From Solirubrobacteraceae bacterium (GTDB lineage Bacteria > Actinomycetota > Thermoleophilia > Solirubrobacterales > Solirubrobacteraceae), in the NCBI GenBank assembly GCA_030655275.1, contig JAURVW010001349.1:1-32365 (forward strand): a stretch of DNA of 32,365 bases, written 5' to 3'. The notes under the pieces were generated by a model. The model was not told the origin of the DNA and did not search any database. It saw nothing but the letters and a program-made list of their open reading frames with translations. The position numbers were made by a program, and so were the translations under genes. Of the stretch, positions 20,956-28,337 are shown piece by piece. The first letter of the stretch is position 1; every line of letters starts with the position of its first letter.

Positions 20956-23298
20956 CTACGGGAAGTAGGGCAGCAGGCCGCCGGCCCACGCCTCGTGCAG
21001 CGCGGCGAGGGGCTCGTCGATCGTGAGGTCGCCGGCGCCGATGGCGATGCGGTCGCCGCCGACGGTGCCGACCACGTTGACGGTGGTGAGGGCCGCGAGG
21101 CGCGCGATGGCGTCCTCGTCGCCGGAGACCACGAAGAGGCCGGGGGCCTCGCCGAAGACGGTGGCCCAGGCGTCGGCGCCGGGCTCGGGCACCTCGATGG
21201 TGGCGCCGAGGCCGCCGGCGATCGCGGACTCGGCGACGGCGGTCGCGAAACCACCCTCGGCGATGTCGGTCGCGCTCGAGAGGTCGTCGGCGCGCACGGC
21301 GTCGCGCACGGCCTCGATGGTCGCGCGGATCGCGGCGATGTCCCAGGTCGGGAGGCCGTCGGGCAGGGCCGCGCCGCGGAGCTTGCTCAGCTCGCTCACG
21401 CCGAGCTGCGGCTGCCCGGCGCCGACGATCGCGATCACGTCGCCGTCGCGGGCGAACCCGAGCGGCGCGGTGCGGCGCGAGTCGGGCATCTCGCCGACCA
21501 TGCCGATCACCGGCGTCGGGTAGATCGGGCCCGTGGTGCCTTCGTTGTAGAGCGACACGTTGCCGCCGACGACCGGCACGTCGAGACCGCGGCAGGCGGC
21601 GCCAAGCCCCTTGATCGACTCCGTGAGCTGCCACGCGATGGCGGGCTTCTCCGGGTTGCCGAAGTTGAGGTTGTTCGTGAGGCCGAGCGGGCGCGCACCG
21701 ACCGTCGCGAGGTTCGACGCGCACTCGAGCACGTTCCAGATCGTGCCCTGCTCGGGATCGGCGGCGACCCGGCGACCGGACCCGTCGATCGAGGCCGCGA
21801 TGCCGGGGCGGGGCGCGTCGTCGCCGTTGTCGCCGTGGGCGCCGGGCGCCGCGCCGAGGCCGGCGGCGGTGAGATCGGACGGGGCGAGCGGGTCGTCGGC
21901 GTCCGGGATAGCCAACACGGCGGCGCCGGCGCTCCCGGGGCGCCGTACGGTGCGCGACTGCACGAGCTGGTCGTACTGCTGGAAGAGCGGCGTGCGGTCG
22001 GCGATGTTCGGCGACGCCAGGAGCGTGGTGAGCACGGCGCCCGGGTCGAGGTCGTCCTCGATGCGGCGCGGCGGCGCCGGGTAGAGGCCCGGCGCGGGCT
22101 TCTCCGGGTAGATGTCGTACATCGGGCAGTCGTCGACGAGCGCCGGCACGGGCATGTCGCCCACGAGCGCGTCGCCGTCGAAGATCCGGAAGTGCTTCGT
22201 GTCGGTGACGACGCCGAACGCGGAGCCGTACACCTCCCACTTCTCGCAGACGGCGAGGACCTCGTCGAGCTTGTCGGGCGTGGCGACGCAGATCATGCGC
22301 TCCTGCGACTCCGAGACCATGATCTCGAAGGGCTCGAGGCCCTCCTCGCGCAGCGGCACGAGGGAGACGTCGACGTCGAGGCCGACCTCGCCCTTGCTCG
22401 CCATCTCCGAGGCGGCCGACGTGAGGCCGGCGGCGCCGCAGTCCTGGAGCGACACGATGAGGCCGCGCTGGAGCAGCTCGAGCGAGCACTCCATGACCTT
22501 CTTCTCCTCGAACGGGTCGCCGACCTGGACGGTCGGGCGCTTGCTCGCGTCGTCCTCGCCGAGCTCGGCGGAGGCGAGCACGGAGGCGCCACCGATGCCG
22601 TCGCGGCCGGTGGAGGCGCCGAAGACGATGAGCGCGTTGCCGATGCCCTTCGCGGCGGAGAACATCATCGTCTCCTTGCGCACGAGGCCGATCGCCATCG
22701 CGTTCACGAGGCAGTTCGTCTCGTACGGGCCCTCGAAGTAGAGGTCGCCGCCGATGTTCGGCACGCCGATGAGGTTGCCGTAGTGGCCGATGCCCGAGAC
22801 GGCGCCGTCGAGCAGGAAGCGCGAGCGCTCGGAGTCCTGCGGCTCGCCGAAGCGCAGCGCGTCGAGCACGGCGATCGGGCGGGCACCGAGGGCGAAGATG
22901 TCGCGGAGGATGCCGCCGACGCCCGTCGCCGCACCCTGGAACGGCTCGACGGCCGAAGGATGGTTGTGGGATTCGACCTTGAAGGCCGCGATCCAGCCGT
23001 TGGCCGCCTGGACGGCTCCGGCGTTCTCGCCCGGTCCGAGCACGAGCGACTCGCCCTCCGTCGGCAGCGTGCCGAGGAGCTTCTTGGAGTGCTTGTAGGA
23101 GCAGTGCTCGCTCCACATCAGGGAGAACATCGCGAGCTCGACCTGCGTGGGGTTGCGGCCGACCTTCTCGACGACGAGGGCGTACTCGTCGGCCGTGAGC
23201 CCGAGCGCGATCGCGGCGTCGACGTCCGGCGGCGTTCCCTCCGGGATCGCGCCCTGGGGGACGTCCGGGAACTGGGGGAGCACAGCGGTCTCGGCCAT
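20956..23298 (-). CDS. purL: Phosphoribosylformylglycinamidine synthase, subunit PurL
   Basis: A 780-residue small-type PurL, which works with PurS and PurQ (both encoded here) to convert FGAR to FGAM using ATP and glutamine-derived ammonia. It has the duplicated AIRS-like fold. The first half carries LAMFSLMWSEHCSYKHSKKLL, LVLGPGENAGAV and KVESHNHPSAVEPFQGAATGVGGI with the catalytic His; GAAGLTSAASEMASKG and DDCPMYDI follow. The second half has NNLNFGNPEKP, PVVGGNVSLYNEG and DIAEGGFATAVAESAIAGG. An acidic/Ala insertion (DADDPLAPSDLTAAGLGAAPGAHGDNGDD) links the halves. TACCAT lies 8 nt before the ATG, so purL is transcribed apart from purSQ, which lie 1.5 kb upstream. Confidence 0.97.
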   Translation of the reverse strand: MAETAVLPQFPDVPQGAIPEGTPPDVDAAIALGLTADEYALVVEKVGRNPTQVELAMFSLMWSEHCSYKHSKKLLGTLPTEGESLVLGPGENAGAVQAANGWIAAFKVESHNHPSAVEPFQGAATGVGGILRDIFALGARPIAVLDALRFGEPQDSERSRFLLDGAVSGIGHYGNLIGVPNIGGDLYFEGPYETNCLVNAMAIGLVRKETMMFSAAKGIGNALIVFGASTGRDGIGGASVLASAELGEDDASKRPTVQVGDPFEEKKVMECSLELLQRGLIVSLQDCGAAGLTSAASEMASKGEVGLDVDVSLVPLREEGLEPFEIMVSESQERMICVATPDKLDEVLAVCEKWEVYGSAFGVVTDTKHFRIFDGDALVGDMPVPALVDDCPMYDIYPEKPAPGLYPAPPRRIEDDLDPGAVLTTLLASPNIADRTPLFQQYDQLVQSRTVRRPGSAGAAVLAIPDADDPLAPSDLTAAGLGAAPGAHGDNGDDAPRPGIAASIDGSGRRVAADPEQGTIWNVLECASNLATVGARPLGLTNNLNFGNPEKPAIAWQLTESIKGLGAACRGLDVPVVGGNVSLYNEGTTGPIYPTPVIGMVGEMPDSRRTAPLGFARDGDVIAIVGAGQPQLGVSELSKLRGAALPDGLPTWDIAAIRATIEAVRDAVRADDLSSATDIAEGGFATAVAESAIAGGLGATIEVPEPGADAWATVFGEAPGLFVVSGDEDAIARLAALTTVNVVGTVGGDRIAIGAGDLTIDEPLAALHEAWAGGLLPYFP

Positions 23299-23306
23299 CG
23301 CAGACG

Positions 23307-23312
23307 ATGGTA
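23307..23312 (-). promoter_or_regulatory. -10 element (TACCAT) for purL
   Basis: TACCAT on the minus strand is 8 nt before the ATG; no Shine-Dalgarno sequence is seen. Confidence 0.45.
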
Positions 23313-23385
23313 CCCGTGCCGAGACGGCAGGCGCAGCGACCCGAACCGCGACCGGGGATGCAGGAGGAGAAGGCGCCGCCCGAGC

Positions 23386-23436
23386 GCCGAACGTCGAAAT
23401 TCACCCCTGCTTGGGGGGCCGAACGCGACGTTCGGC
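23386..23436. repeat. 51-bp interspersed palindromic repeat, copy 3 (rearranged)
   Basis: The outer arms GCCGAACGTCG and CGACGTTCGGC are intact and the left inner arm AATTCACCCC matches copy 1. The right inner arm is changed to GGGGGGCCGAACG, a partial repeat of the left outer arm, so the inner stem is lost. It starts 10 bases past the SRPBCC stop on the minus strand and precedes the purL promoter. Confidence 0.8.
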
Positions 23437-23445
23437 GGAGATCGT

Positions 23446-23868
23446 TCAGCCGACGGCCTCGGCCATCTCCTTCACGCGGGCGAGCTCCTTCTCGATGTGG
23501 CCCATCTGCCGCCCGATCGCCTCATCCGACATCGCCGGCCCGAACAGCAGCGTGAGCAGGTATTCACTGCCCGAGCCGTTCGGGATCACCCGCGAGAACG
23601 TGCCCCGCTCACCGACCGCCGGCTGCTTCTCGGCGAGCAGGTCGACCGTCCCGGCCTCGCGCGAGATCCGCAGCCGGAACCGGGCCTGGCCGGCGATCGT
23701 GTCGACGATCCAGACGCCGCCGTCGGCCGAGACGCCGCCCCGCGCGAACTCCGGCGCGCGCCCGGGCAGCGTGGTCGGGTCGGTGATGATGTCGAGGACG
23801 ACATCCGGCGTCGCGTCGATCGTGATCGAGCGTGTCTCGGCGCGGCGAGGCTCGGTGGACGAAGTCAT
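23446..23868 (-). CDS. SRPBCC (START/Bet v1-like) protein
   Basis: A 140-residue protein. ATG 23868 is chosen over 23895 because TAGCCT lies 7 nt upstream. The sequence TRSITIDATPDVVLDIITDPTTLPGRAPEFARGG is the typical strand-helix opening of polyketide cyclase/coenzyme-Q-binding SRPBCC proteins. FRLRISREAGTVDLLAEKQ and GTFSRVIPNGSGSEYLLTLLFG are strands, and MSDEAIGRQMGHIEKELARVKEMAEAVG is the long C-terminal helix. The ligand is unknown. It is a lone gene, divergent from the broken secreted-protein gene and followed by repeat copy 3. Confidence 0.8.
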   Translation of the reverse strand: MTSSTEPRRAETRSITIDATPDVVLDIITDPTTLPGRAPEFARGGVSADGGVWIVDTIAGQARFRLRISREAGTVDLLAEKQPAVGERGTFSRVIPNGSGSEYLLTLLFGPAMSDEAIGRQMGHIEKELARVKEMAEAVG

Positions 23869-23875
23869 GGCATCC

Positions 23876-23881
23876 AGGCTA
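23876..23881 (-). promoter_or_regulatory. -10 element (TAGCCT) for the second SRPBCC gene
   Basis: TAGCCT with a 7-base gap to the ATG, the same hexamer and spacing as at the other SRPBCC gene (3512-3517). Confidence 0.55.
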
Positions 23882-23940
23882 GGAGCAGGCGGCATTGCAA
23901 TCTCTTGCGCCAGCCCCTTCTTCGATGCGAGGGTCCGGCG

Positions 23941-24420
23941 ATGTTCGGACCCGCATCCCTCCCGTCCACTGCCCGCCGGGGAGCCGTCGCTCTCCTCGCG
24001 GTCGGGCTGATCGGTGGAGCTGCGTCGCCGGCCGGGGCCGCGAAGCGTGTGTTCGTCGGCTAGCCGACGAACGGATGCGGCACGGGCTCGGAGAACTTCT
24101 GCACCGGCCCGTCGGACTTGCTGTACAAGCCGAAGAGCCTGTTGTTGGTCGCGATGGACGAGGGCGTACGCGTCCGTTCGACGAACCTGCGGTGGACCGG
24201 GTGGGGGACCGCGAAGGCCGTGGCACGCGGGAGCGCTCGCCTTGGCGACGAGGACAACGGCTACTACACCGCCAAGGTGACGGTCCGCCTCACGAAGATC
24301 GTGAAGGCAGGGTGCAGCGACAACGCCGGCAAGTACCGCGCGTATTCCCAGGGGACGCTCGTCGAGGGCACCGGTGGACCGACCGGCGACTCGATCCGCT
24401 TCCAGACGCTCGGCTGCTGA
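23941..24420 (+). pseudogene. Secreted protein gene split by an in-frame TAG codon
   Basis: One reading frame runs from ATG 23941 to TGA 24418-24420 with a single interruption, TAG at 24061-24063. Before it come 40 codons: a signal peptide (RRGAVALLAVGLIGGAASPAGA|AKR) and five more residues. After it, in the same frame, come 118 codons of a Cys-containing, beta-type domain (NGCGTGSENFCTGPSDLLYKPK... WTGWGTAKAV... YRAYSQGTLVEG... FQTLGC) with strong third-position G/C bias. The parts make sense only as one exported protein of about 158 residues. It may be a recent nonsense mutation, a sequencing error, or stop-codon readthrough: the TAG lies at the centre of a perfect 22-bp palindrome. The ORF track shows only the part from 24118. 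The family is not recognised. Confidence 0.65.
24051..24072. repeat. Perfect 22-bp palindrome centred on the in-frame TAG
   Basis: GTTCGTCGG-CTAG-CCGACGAAC reads the same on both strands. As RNA it would fold into a 9-bp stem with a CUAG loop containing the stop codon. Confidence 0.85.
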
Positions 24421-24433
24421 CCCGCCGGCTCGC

Positions 24434-24724
24434 TCAGTTCAGCCAGCCGGCGAGCTCTCGGTCGTCGATCGGGACGAAGAGATACGGCAGGTCGGCGCGG
24501 GCCCGGTGCACGACGATCGTGAGGTCGAGGCGGCCGGCGAGGTCGACGAAGCTACGCTGCCCGGCGACCTGCGCGAACTGCTCGATCGGCGCGACCTTCT
24601 GCAGCAGCTCGATGTGCGACCGGATCGAGCCGGAGCGCCGCAGGCGCGGCAGCCAGCCGAGCAACGATGCCGCCAGGAGCAGCACGACCGCGGTGCGGGC
24701 CGTCGACGGGGCAGGTCGAGACAT
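24434..24724 (-). CDS. Small membrane-anchored protein of unknown function
   Basis: A 96-residue protein from ATG 24724, with TAGGCT 7 nt upstream. It has a hydrophobic N-terminal segment (ARTAVVLLLAASLLGWLPRL), a basic patch (RRSGS), and an alpha/beta soluble part (HIELLQKVAPIEQFAQVAGQRSFVDLAGRLDLTIVVHRARADLPYLFVPIDDRELAGWL). No family is recognised. The frame has good codon bias and its own promoter. It lies downstream of purQ on the same strand but beyond that gene's terminator, and is convergent with the broken gene. Confidence 0.62.
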   Translation of the reverse strand: MSRPAPSTARTAVVLLLAASLLGWLPRLRRSGSIRSHIELLQKVAPIEQFAQVAGQRSFVDLAGRLDLTIVVHRARADLPYLFVPIDDRELAGWLN

Positions 24725-24731
24725 GCCGATC

Positions 24732-24737
24732 AGCCTA
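24732..24737 (-). promoter_or_regulatory. -10 element (TAGGCT) for the small membrane-anchored protein
   Basis: TAGGCT on the minus strand is 7 nt from the ATG, consistent with a leaderless start. Confidence 0.5.
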
Positions 24738-24788
24738 CGCCCGCGCTCTGCCGTTGCCGCCCGGTTCCCGGACGCGGCGCGGTCACAC

Positions 24789-24807
24789 GCCCCGGGGCCG
24801 CCGGGGC
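24789..24807 (-). terminator. Terminator hairpin of purQ
   Basis: GCCCCGG-GGCCG-CCGGGGC is a perfect 7-bp G/C stem, 26 bases past the purQ stop on the minus strand. Confidence 0.55.
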
Positions 24808-24832
24808 ACGGCGCTGCAGTGCCGCTGGCCGC

Positions 24833-25507
24833 CTAGACGGCGGCGGGTGTGCGTCCGGCCGACTCGAACAGGCGCAGCCCGTCGATCGAACCGAGGAGCG
24901 CGTCGACGGCGTGCTCGGGATGCGGCATGAGCCCGACGACGTTGCCGGCCTCGTTGCAGACGCCCGCGATGTCGTCGATGGAGCCGTTGGGGTTCTGGCC
25001 CTCGGCGTACCGGAAGAGGATCTGGTCGTTGGCCTGGAGCTCGGCGAGCTGGGCGTCCGGCACGTAGTAGCGACCGCAGCGGTGCTTCGCCGGGATGCGC
25101 AGCGTCTCACCGACGGCGACACCCGAGGTGAACGGCGTGCGCGCGGTGGCGGTGACGAGGTCGACCTCCTTGCAGACGAACCGCAGGGAGAGGTTCGGCA
25201 GGAGGGCGCCCGGCAGCAGGCCAGCCTCCGCGAGGATCTGGAAGCCGTTGCAGATGCCGAGCACCGAGCCGCCGGCCTCGGCGAACTTCGTGACCTCACC
25301 CATCACGGGCGAGAAGCGGGCCAAGGCGCCGACGCGCAGGTAGTCGCCGTACGAGAATCCGCCGGGGATGACGACGACGTCGACATCCTTCAGGTCGGCA
25401 TCTCCATGCCAGAGCAGCTCTGCATCACCGACGGCTGCGCAGGCGCGCAGCGCGTCGATCTCATCGCAGGTGCCGGGGAAGCGGACTACGCCGAATCGAA
25501 CGCTCAC
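24833..25507 (-). CDS. purQ: Phosphoribosylformylglycinamidine synthase, glutaminase subunit PurQ
   Basis: A 224-residue class I glutamine amidotransferase that feeds ammonia to PurL. The GTG at 25507 starts VSVRFGVVRFPGTCDEIDAL, the usual PurQ opening, and overlaps the purS stop by 4 bp; the longer ORF to 25582 is read-through. It has VVVIPGGFSYGDYLRVGALARFSPV, the catalytic Cys in VLGICNGFQIL and the His/Glu pair in GLMPHPEHAVD. Translationally coupled to purS. Confidence 0.96.
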   Translation of the reverse strand: MSVRFGVVRFPGTCDEIDALRACAAVGDAELLWHGDADLKDVDVVVIPGGFSYGDYLRVGALARFSPVMGEVTKFAEAGGSVLGICNGFQILAEAGLLPGALLPNLSLRFVCKEVDLVTATARTPFTSGVAVGETLRIPAKHRCGRYYVPDAQLAELQANDQILFRYAEGQNPNGSIDDIAGVCNEAGNVVGLMPHPEHAVDALLGSIDGLRLFESAGRTPAAV

Positions 25508-25749
25508 GCAGCAGAGGGTACGGGATCGAGCAGCTCGATCTCGTAGTCCTCGATCAGCGGGTTGGCAAGCAGGCGCTCGCACATCTGATCGAGGTGGGCC
25601 GCGTCGTCGACTTCGAGCTCGACGAGACGGCCGATGCGCACGTCGGTCGCGCCACCGAAGCCGAGGGCCGGCAGGGCACGCTCGACCGCTTCACCCTGGG
25701 GATCGAGGATCCCGGTCTTGGGGCGGATGAGAACGCGTGCACGGGCCAT
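25504..25749 (-). CDS. purS: Phosphoribosylformylglycinamidine synthase, subunit PurS
   Basis: An 81-residue protein that bridges PurL and PurQ in the FGAM synthase complex. MARARVLIRPKTGILDPQGEAVERALPALGF and VRIGRLVELEV are the family's typical opening and middle, and the length is normal. The stop overlaps the purQ start (GTGA at 25507-25504, minus strand). TACCCT lies 11 nt before the ATG, so the mRNA leader would be a few bases only. Confidence 0.95.
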   Translation of the reverse strand: MARARVLIRPKTGILDPQGEAVERALPALGFGGATDVRIGRLVELEVDDAAHLDQMCERLLANPLIEDYEIELLDPVPSAA

Positions 25750-25804
25750 GAGCTAGTGCAAGGGTAGCGCGTGGGCGCCCTCCTTGCGGACCTTCAGGGT
25801 GGCT

Positions 25805-25844
25805 GCGCCCGGCCATCGCACCCGCGGTCGGTGCGGCCGGGCGC
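25805..25844 (-). terminator. Terminator hairpin after the beta-propeller gene
   Basis: GCGCCCGGCC and GGCCGGGCGC pair perfectly (10 bp). Inside, GCACC pairs with GGTGC around a 7-base loop. It starts 31 bases past the stop on the minus strand and precedes purS. Confidence 0.65.
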
Positions 25845-25875
25845 GCCGTAATCCGGCGGTTCGCGATCCTGGCGC

Positions 25876-26835
25876 TCAGGCGCCGGGATCGAAGGCGGCC
25901 GGCACCTCGTAGACCTTGCCGTCGAATCCGGCGCGGAACAGACGCCCCTTCGAGAACCCGACCGAGCCCTTGCCGTAGGCCACCACGCTCGAGTTCGGGA
26001 GGCCCTTCGCGAGCCGGCACGCCTTCTCCGGCGCGTCGATCCGGATGATCTCGCCGGCGTTGTTGGTCGGCACGATCGGCCGGTCCTTCGAGTCGAGCGT
26101 GAGCCCGTCCGGGGCCGCGAACACGTCCGTGCCCTGGAGCGTGAGCACGCGTTCCGGCTTGCTCGGGTTGTCGATCGGGATCCGGGTGACGCCCGGGGCG
26201 AAGAACGTCCGCGACACGTAGAGGTACTTCTGGGCCTTGTCGAGAGCGGCGCCGTTGGCGCTCGGGAGGCTCGCCCACTTCGTGGTGATCGTCCCGTCGG
26301 GCGCCCGCTTGCCGATCAGGCTGGCGAAGTCGTTCGTCGCGAAGATCGTGCCGTCACGGGTGACCGCAAAGCCATTGGCCGCGCTGAAGCCCTTGGCGAG
26401 CGGCGTGAGCGTGCCGGTGACCGGGTCGACCGTCGAGATCGCGCCTGGCTTGAGGACGTCGCCGAAGAGCACGCGCGGGTCGGCCCCGCTGCCGACGATC
26501 ACGGTGCCGTCGGGCAGCAGCTCGAGCGCACCACCGCCGCCGCCGGGGATCGTCGCGACGACCGTGCCCGAGGCACCCGGGCGGTCGAAGCGGATGATCT
26601 TGCCGCCGAGGAGGTCGGTCACCCAGAGACGGCCGGACCGGTCGACGACCATGCCTTCGATCGGCGAGCCGATGTTGCCCTGCAGGATCGGCGCCGGCGC
26701 CGGGATCCCGAGGAACGTCGAGCAGTCCTTGAATCCGGCCATCGCGGGCGAGGCCGAGGCCAGCAGCCCCACCGCCCCGACGAGCACGGAGGCGGCCAGC
26801 GGCCGGCGGAGGGTGGAGGCGGGACGGTTCCTCAT
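25876..26835 (-). CDS. Secreted SMP-30/NHL-like beta-propeller protein
   Basis: A 319-residue exported protein. Of two adjacent ATG codons (26838, 26835) the second lies 6 nt from TAGGGT and is preferred. The signal peptide is LRRPLAASVLVGAVGLLASASPAMA|GF. The mature part has repeated blades of about 45 residues with the SMP-30/gluconolactonase look: GNIGSPIEGMVVDRSGRLWVTDLLGGKIIRF, GGALELLPDGTVIVG, ANGFAVTRDGTIFATN, PSANGAALDKAQKYLYVSRT and APDGLTLDSKDRPIVPTNNAGEIIRID. Related proteins are lactonases or ligand-binding propellers; the metal ligands of true gluconolactonases are only partly evident, so the activity is open. It is monocistronic between purC and purS. Confidence 0.82.
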   Translation of the reverse strand: MRNRPASTLRRPLAASVLVGAVGLLASASPAMAGFKDCSTFLGIPAPAPILQGNIGSPIEGMVVDRSGRLWVTDLLGGKIIRFDRPGASGTVVATIPGGGGGALELLPDGTVIVGSGADPRVLFGDVLKPGAISTVDPVTGTLTPLAKGFSAANGFAVTRDGTIFATNDFASLIGKRAPDGTITTKWASLPSANGAALDKAQKYLYVSRTFFAPGVTRIPIDNPSKPERVLTLQGTDVFAAPDGLTLDSKDRPIVPTNNAGEIIRIDAPEKACRLAKGLPNSSVVAYGKGSVGFSKGRLFRAGFDGKVYEVPAAFDPGA

Positions 26836-26841
26836 CATCCG

Positions 26842-26847
26842 ACCCTA
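26842..26847 (-). promoter_or_regulatory. -10 element (TAGGGT) for the beta-propeller gene
   Basis: TAGGGT on the minus strand is 6 nt before ATG 26835 and 3 nt before ATG 26838, which favours the second ATG. Confidence 0.5.
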
Positions 26848-26937
26848 CGGCGCTGCGGCCCGCATCGGATGGCCGTCACCTGACTGGCGCTTCATCGAGG
26901 CGCGCGACCCGGGTGAAGGCACCAGCCGTCGGCGCGG

Positions 26938-26976
26938 CCGCCGGAGATCGTCCGCAGGCCGACGGACTCCCGGCGG
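26938..26976 (-). terminator. Nested terminator hairpin of purC
   Basis: CCGCCGG pairs with CCGGCGG (7 bp). Inside, GTCCG pairs with CGGAC (5 bp). It starts 11 bases past the purC stop on the minus strand. Confidence 0.55.
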
Positions 26977-26987
26977 GCGCCGCCGCG

Positions 26988-27890
26988 CTAGACCTTCGGC
27001 GCCGTGTCGACGCCGATGCGCGCGAGCCAGTCGCTGAGCGGCTCGCCGGTGATCCGTTGGTAGGCGTCGCGGTAGCGGTCGGAGGTGCCCTCGACGATCT
27101 CGGCCGGGATCGCGGGAGCCGGGTCGAGCTTGTCCCAGCCCGACCGCGTGGCCCAGTCGCGCACGTACTGTTTGTCGAACGACGGCTGGCCGTGGCCCGG
27201 TTCGTAGCCGTCGACGGGCCAGTAGCGGGAGGAGTCGGGGGTGAGGACCTCATCGGCCACGTGCAGCACGCCGCCTGCGTCGACGCCGAACTCGAACTTC
27301 GTGTCGGCGAGGATCAGGCCGCGCTCGCGGGCGTGCGCCGCCGCCTTCTCGTAGAGCGCGACCGCCTTCTCCTGCACCTGGGCCAGCAGTTCGGGGTCTC
27401 CGACGATCGAGGCGGCCTGGTCGAGATCGATCGCCTCGTCGTGCGCGCCGAGCTCGGCCTTCGTCGACGGCGTGAAGAGCGGCGCGGGCAGCCGGTCGCT
27501 CTCCTGCAGGCCTTCCGGCAGCACGTGGCCGGACACCTTGCCGGTCGCGACGTAGTCGGTCCAGCCCGAGCCGGAGAGGTAACCACGCACGATTGCCTCG
27601 ATCGGGACGATCTGCAGCTTCTTGACCACGATCGCGCGGCCCTTGACCTCGTCCGGCACGCCATCGGAGTCGGAGAGGAAGTGGTTGGGGACCACGTCTG
27701 CGGTGAGCCCGAACCAGAAGACCGACAGGCCGGTGAGGACCGAGCCCTTGCCCGGGATGGGGGTCGGGTGGATCGCGTCGTACGTGGAGATGCGGTCGGT
27801 CGCGACGAGGAGGAGGCGGTCGTCACCGAGGTCGTAGAGCTCTCGGACCTTGCCGGAGGCGATGAGCGGAAGATCGGTGAGGCGCGGCAT
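26988..27890 (-). CDS. purC: Phosphoribosylaminoimidazole-succinocarboxamide synthase
   Basis: A 300-residue SAICAR synthetase, joining CAIR and aspartate with ATP. ATG 27890 is chosen: TATCGT lies 7 nt upstream and MPRLTDLPLIASGKVRELYDLGDDRLLLVATDRIS is the family start; the ORF track extends to 28331 through non-coding sequence. It has PIEAIVRGYLSGSGWTDY, ADTKFEFGVD and DEVLTPDSSRYWP, all signature segments. At 300 residues it is of the longer type (as in yeast Ade1), not the 240-residue E. coli type. Monocistronic with its own terminator. Confidence 0.96.
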   Translation of the reverse strand: MPRLTDLPLIASGKVRELYDLGDDRLLLVATDRISTYDAIHPTPIPGKGSVLTGLSVFWFGLTADVVPNHFLSDSDGVPDEVKGRAIVVKKLQIVPIEAIVRGYLSGSGWTDYVATGKVSGHVLPEGLQESDRLPAPLFTPSTKAELGAHDEAIDLDQAASIVGDPELLAQVQEKAVALYEKAAAHARERGLILADTKFEFGVDAGGVLHVADEVLTPDSSRYWPVDGYEPGHGQPSFDKQYVRDWATRSGWDKLDPAPAIPAEIVEGTSDRYRDAYQRITGEPLSDWLARIGVDTAPKV

Positions 27891-27897
27891 GCGGCGG

Positions 27898-27903
27898 ACG
27901 ATA
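27898..27903 (-). promoter_or_regulatory. -10 element (TATCGT) for purC
   Basis: TATCGT on the minus strand is 7 nt before the ATG; no ribosome binding site is seen. Confidence 0.55.
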
Positions 27904-28301
27904 GGTCGTCGGGCCTGCGTCCTGCTCGGCGCCTCCCCGCTTCGGGCCACCGAGACGAAGGCGACCGCCGACATGCTGTCCGGTGGCCGCCTCCATGTCG
28001 TCTCCAGGGGAGTCCCGTCCCCGCGGTTTGATCCGGCAGGTGGAAGGAAGTACTGCCGGGAAGTCCCGTCTTGGATGTCGACCGCCGCACGTGCCAGCCC
28101 GGCGGAGAACCGGAGATGCGGCATGCGGGCCGCCGAACGCCAGGCACCATTACCCACCCGTCGGGGTAAGGCAAGTTTCCCGAAACAGCGAGCGTTTGCG
28201 GGACATTCTTCCCGACTTCTCGCGCTTTCCGTAACGCCGTTCAGGCCCCCGGATTCCGGGCGAATGCGAACGGTCGACGCCGGCACCGGAACGTTTCGTC
28301 G
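27904..28301. other. Gene-free region between the purC promoter and the CAP terminator
   Basis: About 400 bases with no frame showing the local codon bias. AGTCCCGTC occurs twice near 28011 and 28064. The stretch 28091-28202 is full of stem-loops and is listed separately. CCCGGA-T-TCCGGG lies at 28248-28260. Confidence 0.5.
28091..28202. ncRNA. Cluster of stem-loops, candidate structured RNA
   Basis: Three adjacent foldable elements. (1) 28091-28147: GTGCC/GGCAC, CGGCGG/CCGCCG, CCG/CGG and ATGC/GCAT nested inward. (2) 28150-28169: TTACCC/GGGTAA. (3) 28179-28202: CCCGAAAC/GTTT-G-CGGG with one bulge. They lie in a gene-free region bounded by a terminator on one side and the purC promoter on the other. 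I recognise no known riboswitch core; the strand is not decided. Confidence 0.35.
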
Positions 28302-28323
28302 CGGTCGGCCGTCGTGCCGACCG
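28302..28323 (-). terminator. Terminator hairpin of the purB-CAP transcript
   Basis: CGGTCGGC-CGTCGT-GCCGACCG is a perfect 8-bp stem, 14 bases past the CAP-protein stop on the minus strand. Confidence 0.6.
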
Positions 28324-28337
28324 GGCGGCACGCCGGG

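Noticed and set aside
20878-24063. 1061-codon + strand ORF
   Set aside because: It lies antisense to purL and is low-complexity Arg/Gly/Val/Asp, the usual shadow of a GC-rich gene. Only its last 40 codons (from 23941) belong to a real gene.
28091-28202. Known riboswitch (TPP, cobalamin, purine) upstream of purC
   Set aside because: No core motif of these classes is recognised, and purC has its own leaderless promoter downstream.
27983-28234. 83-codon + strand ORF in the gene-free region
   Set aside because: No codon bias, no start signal and no recognisable feature.
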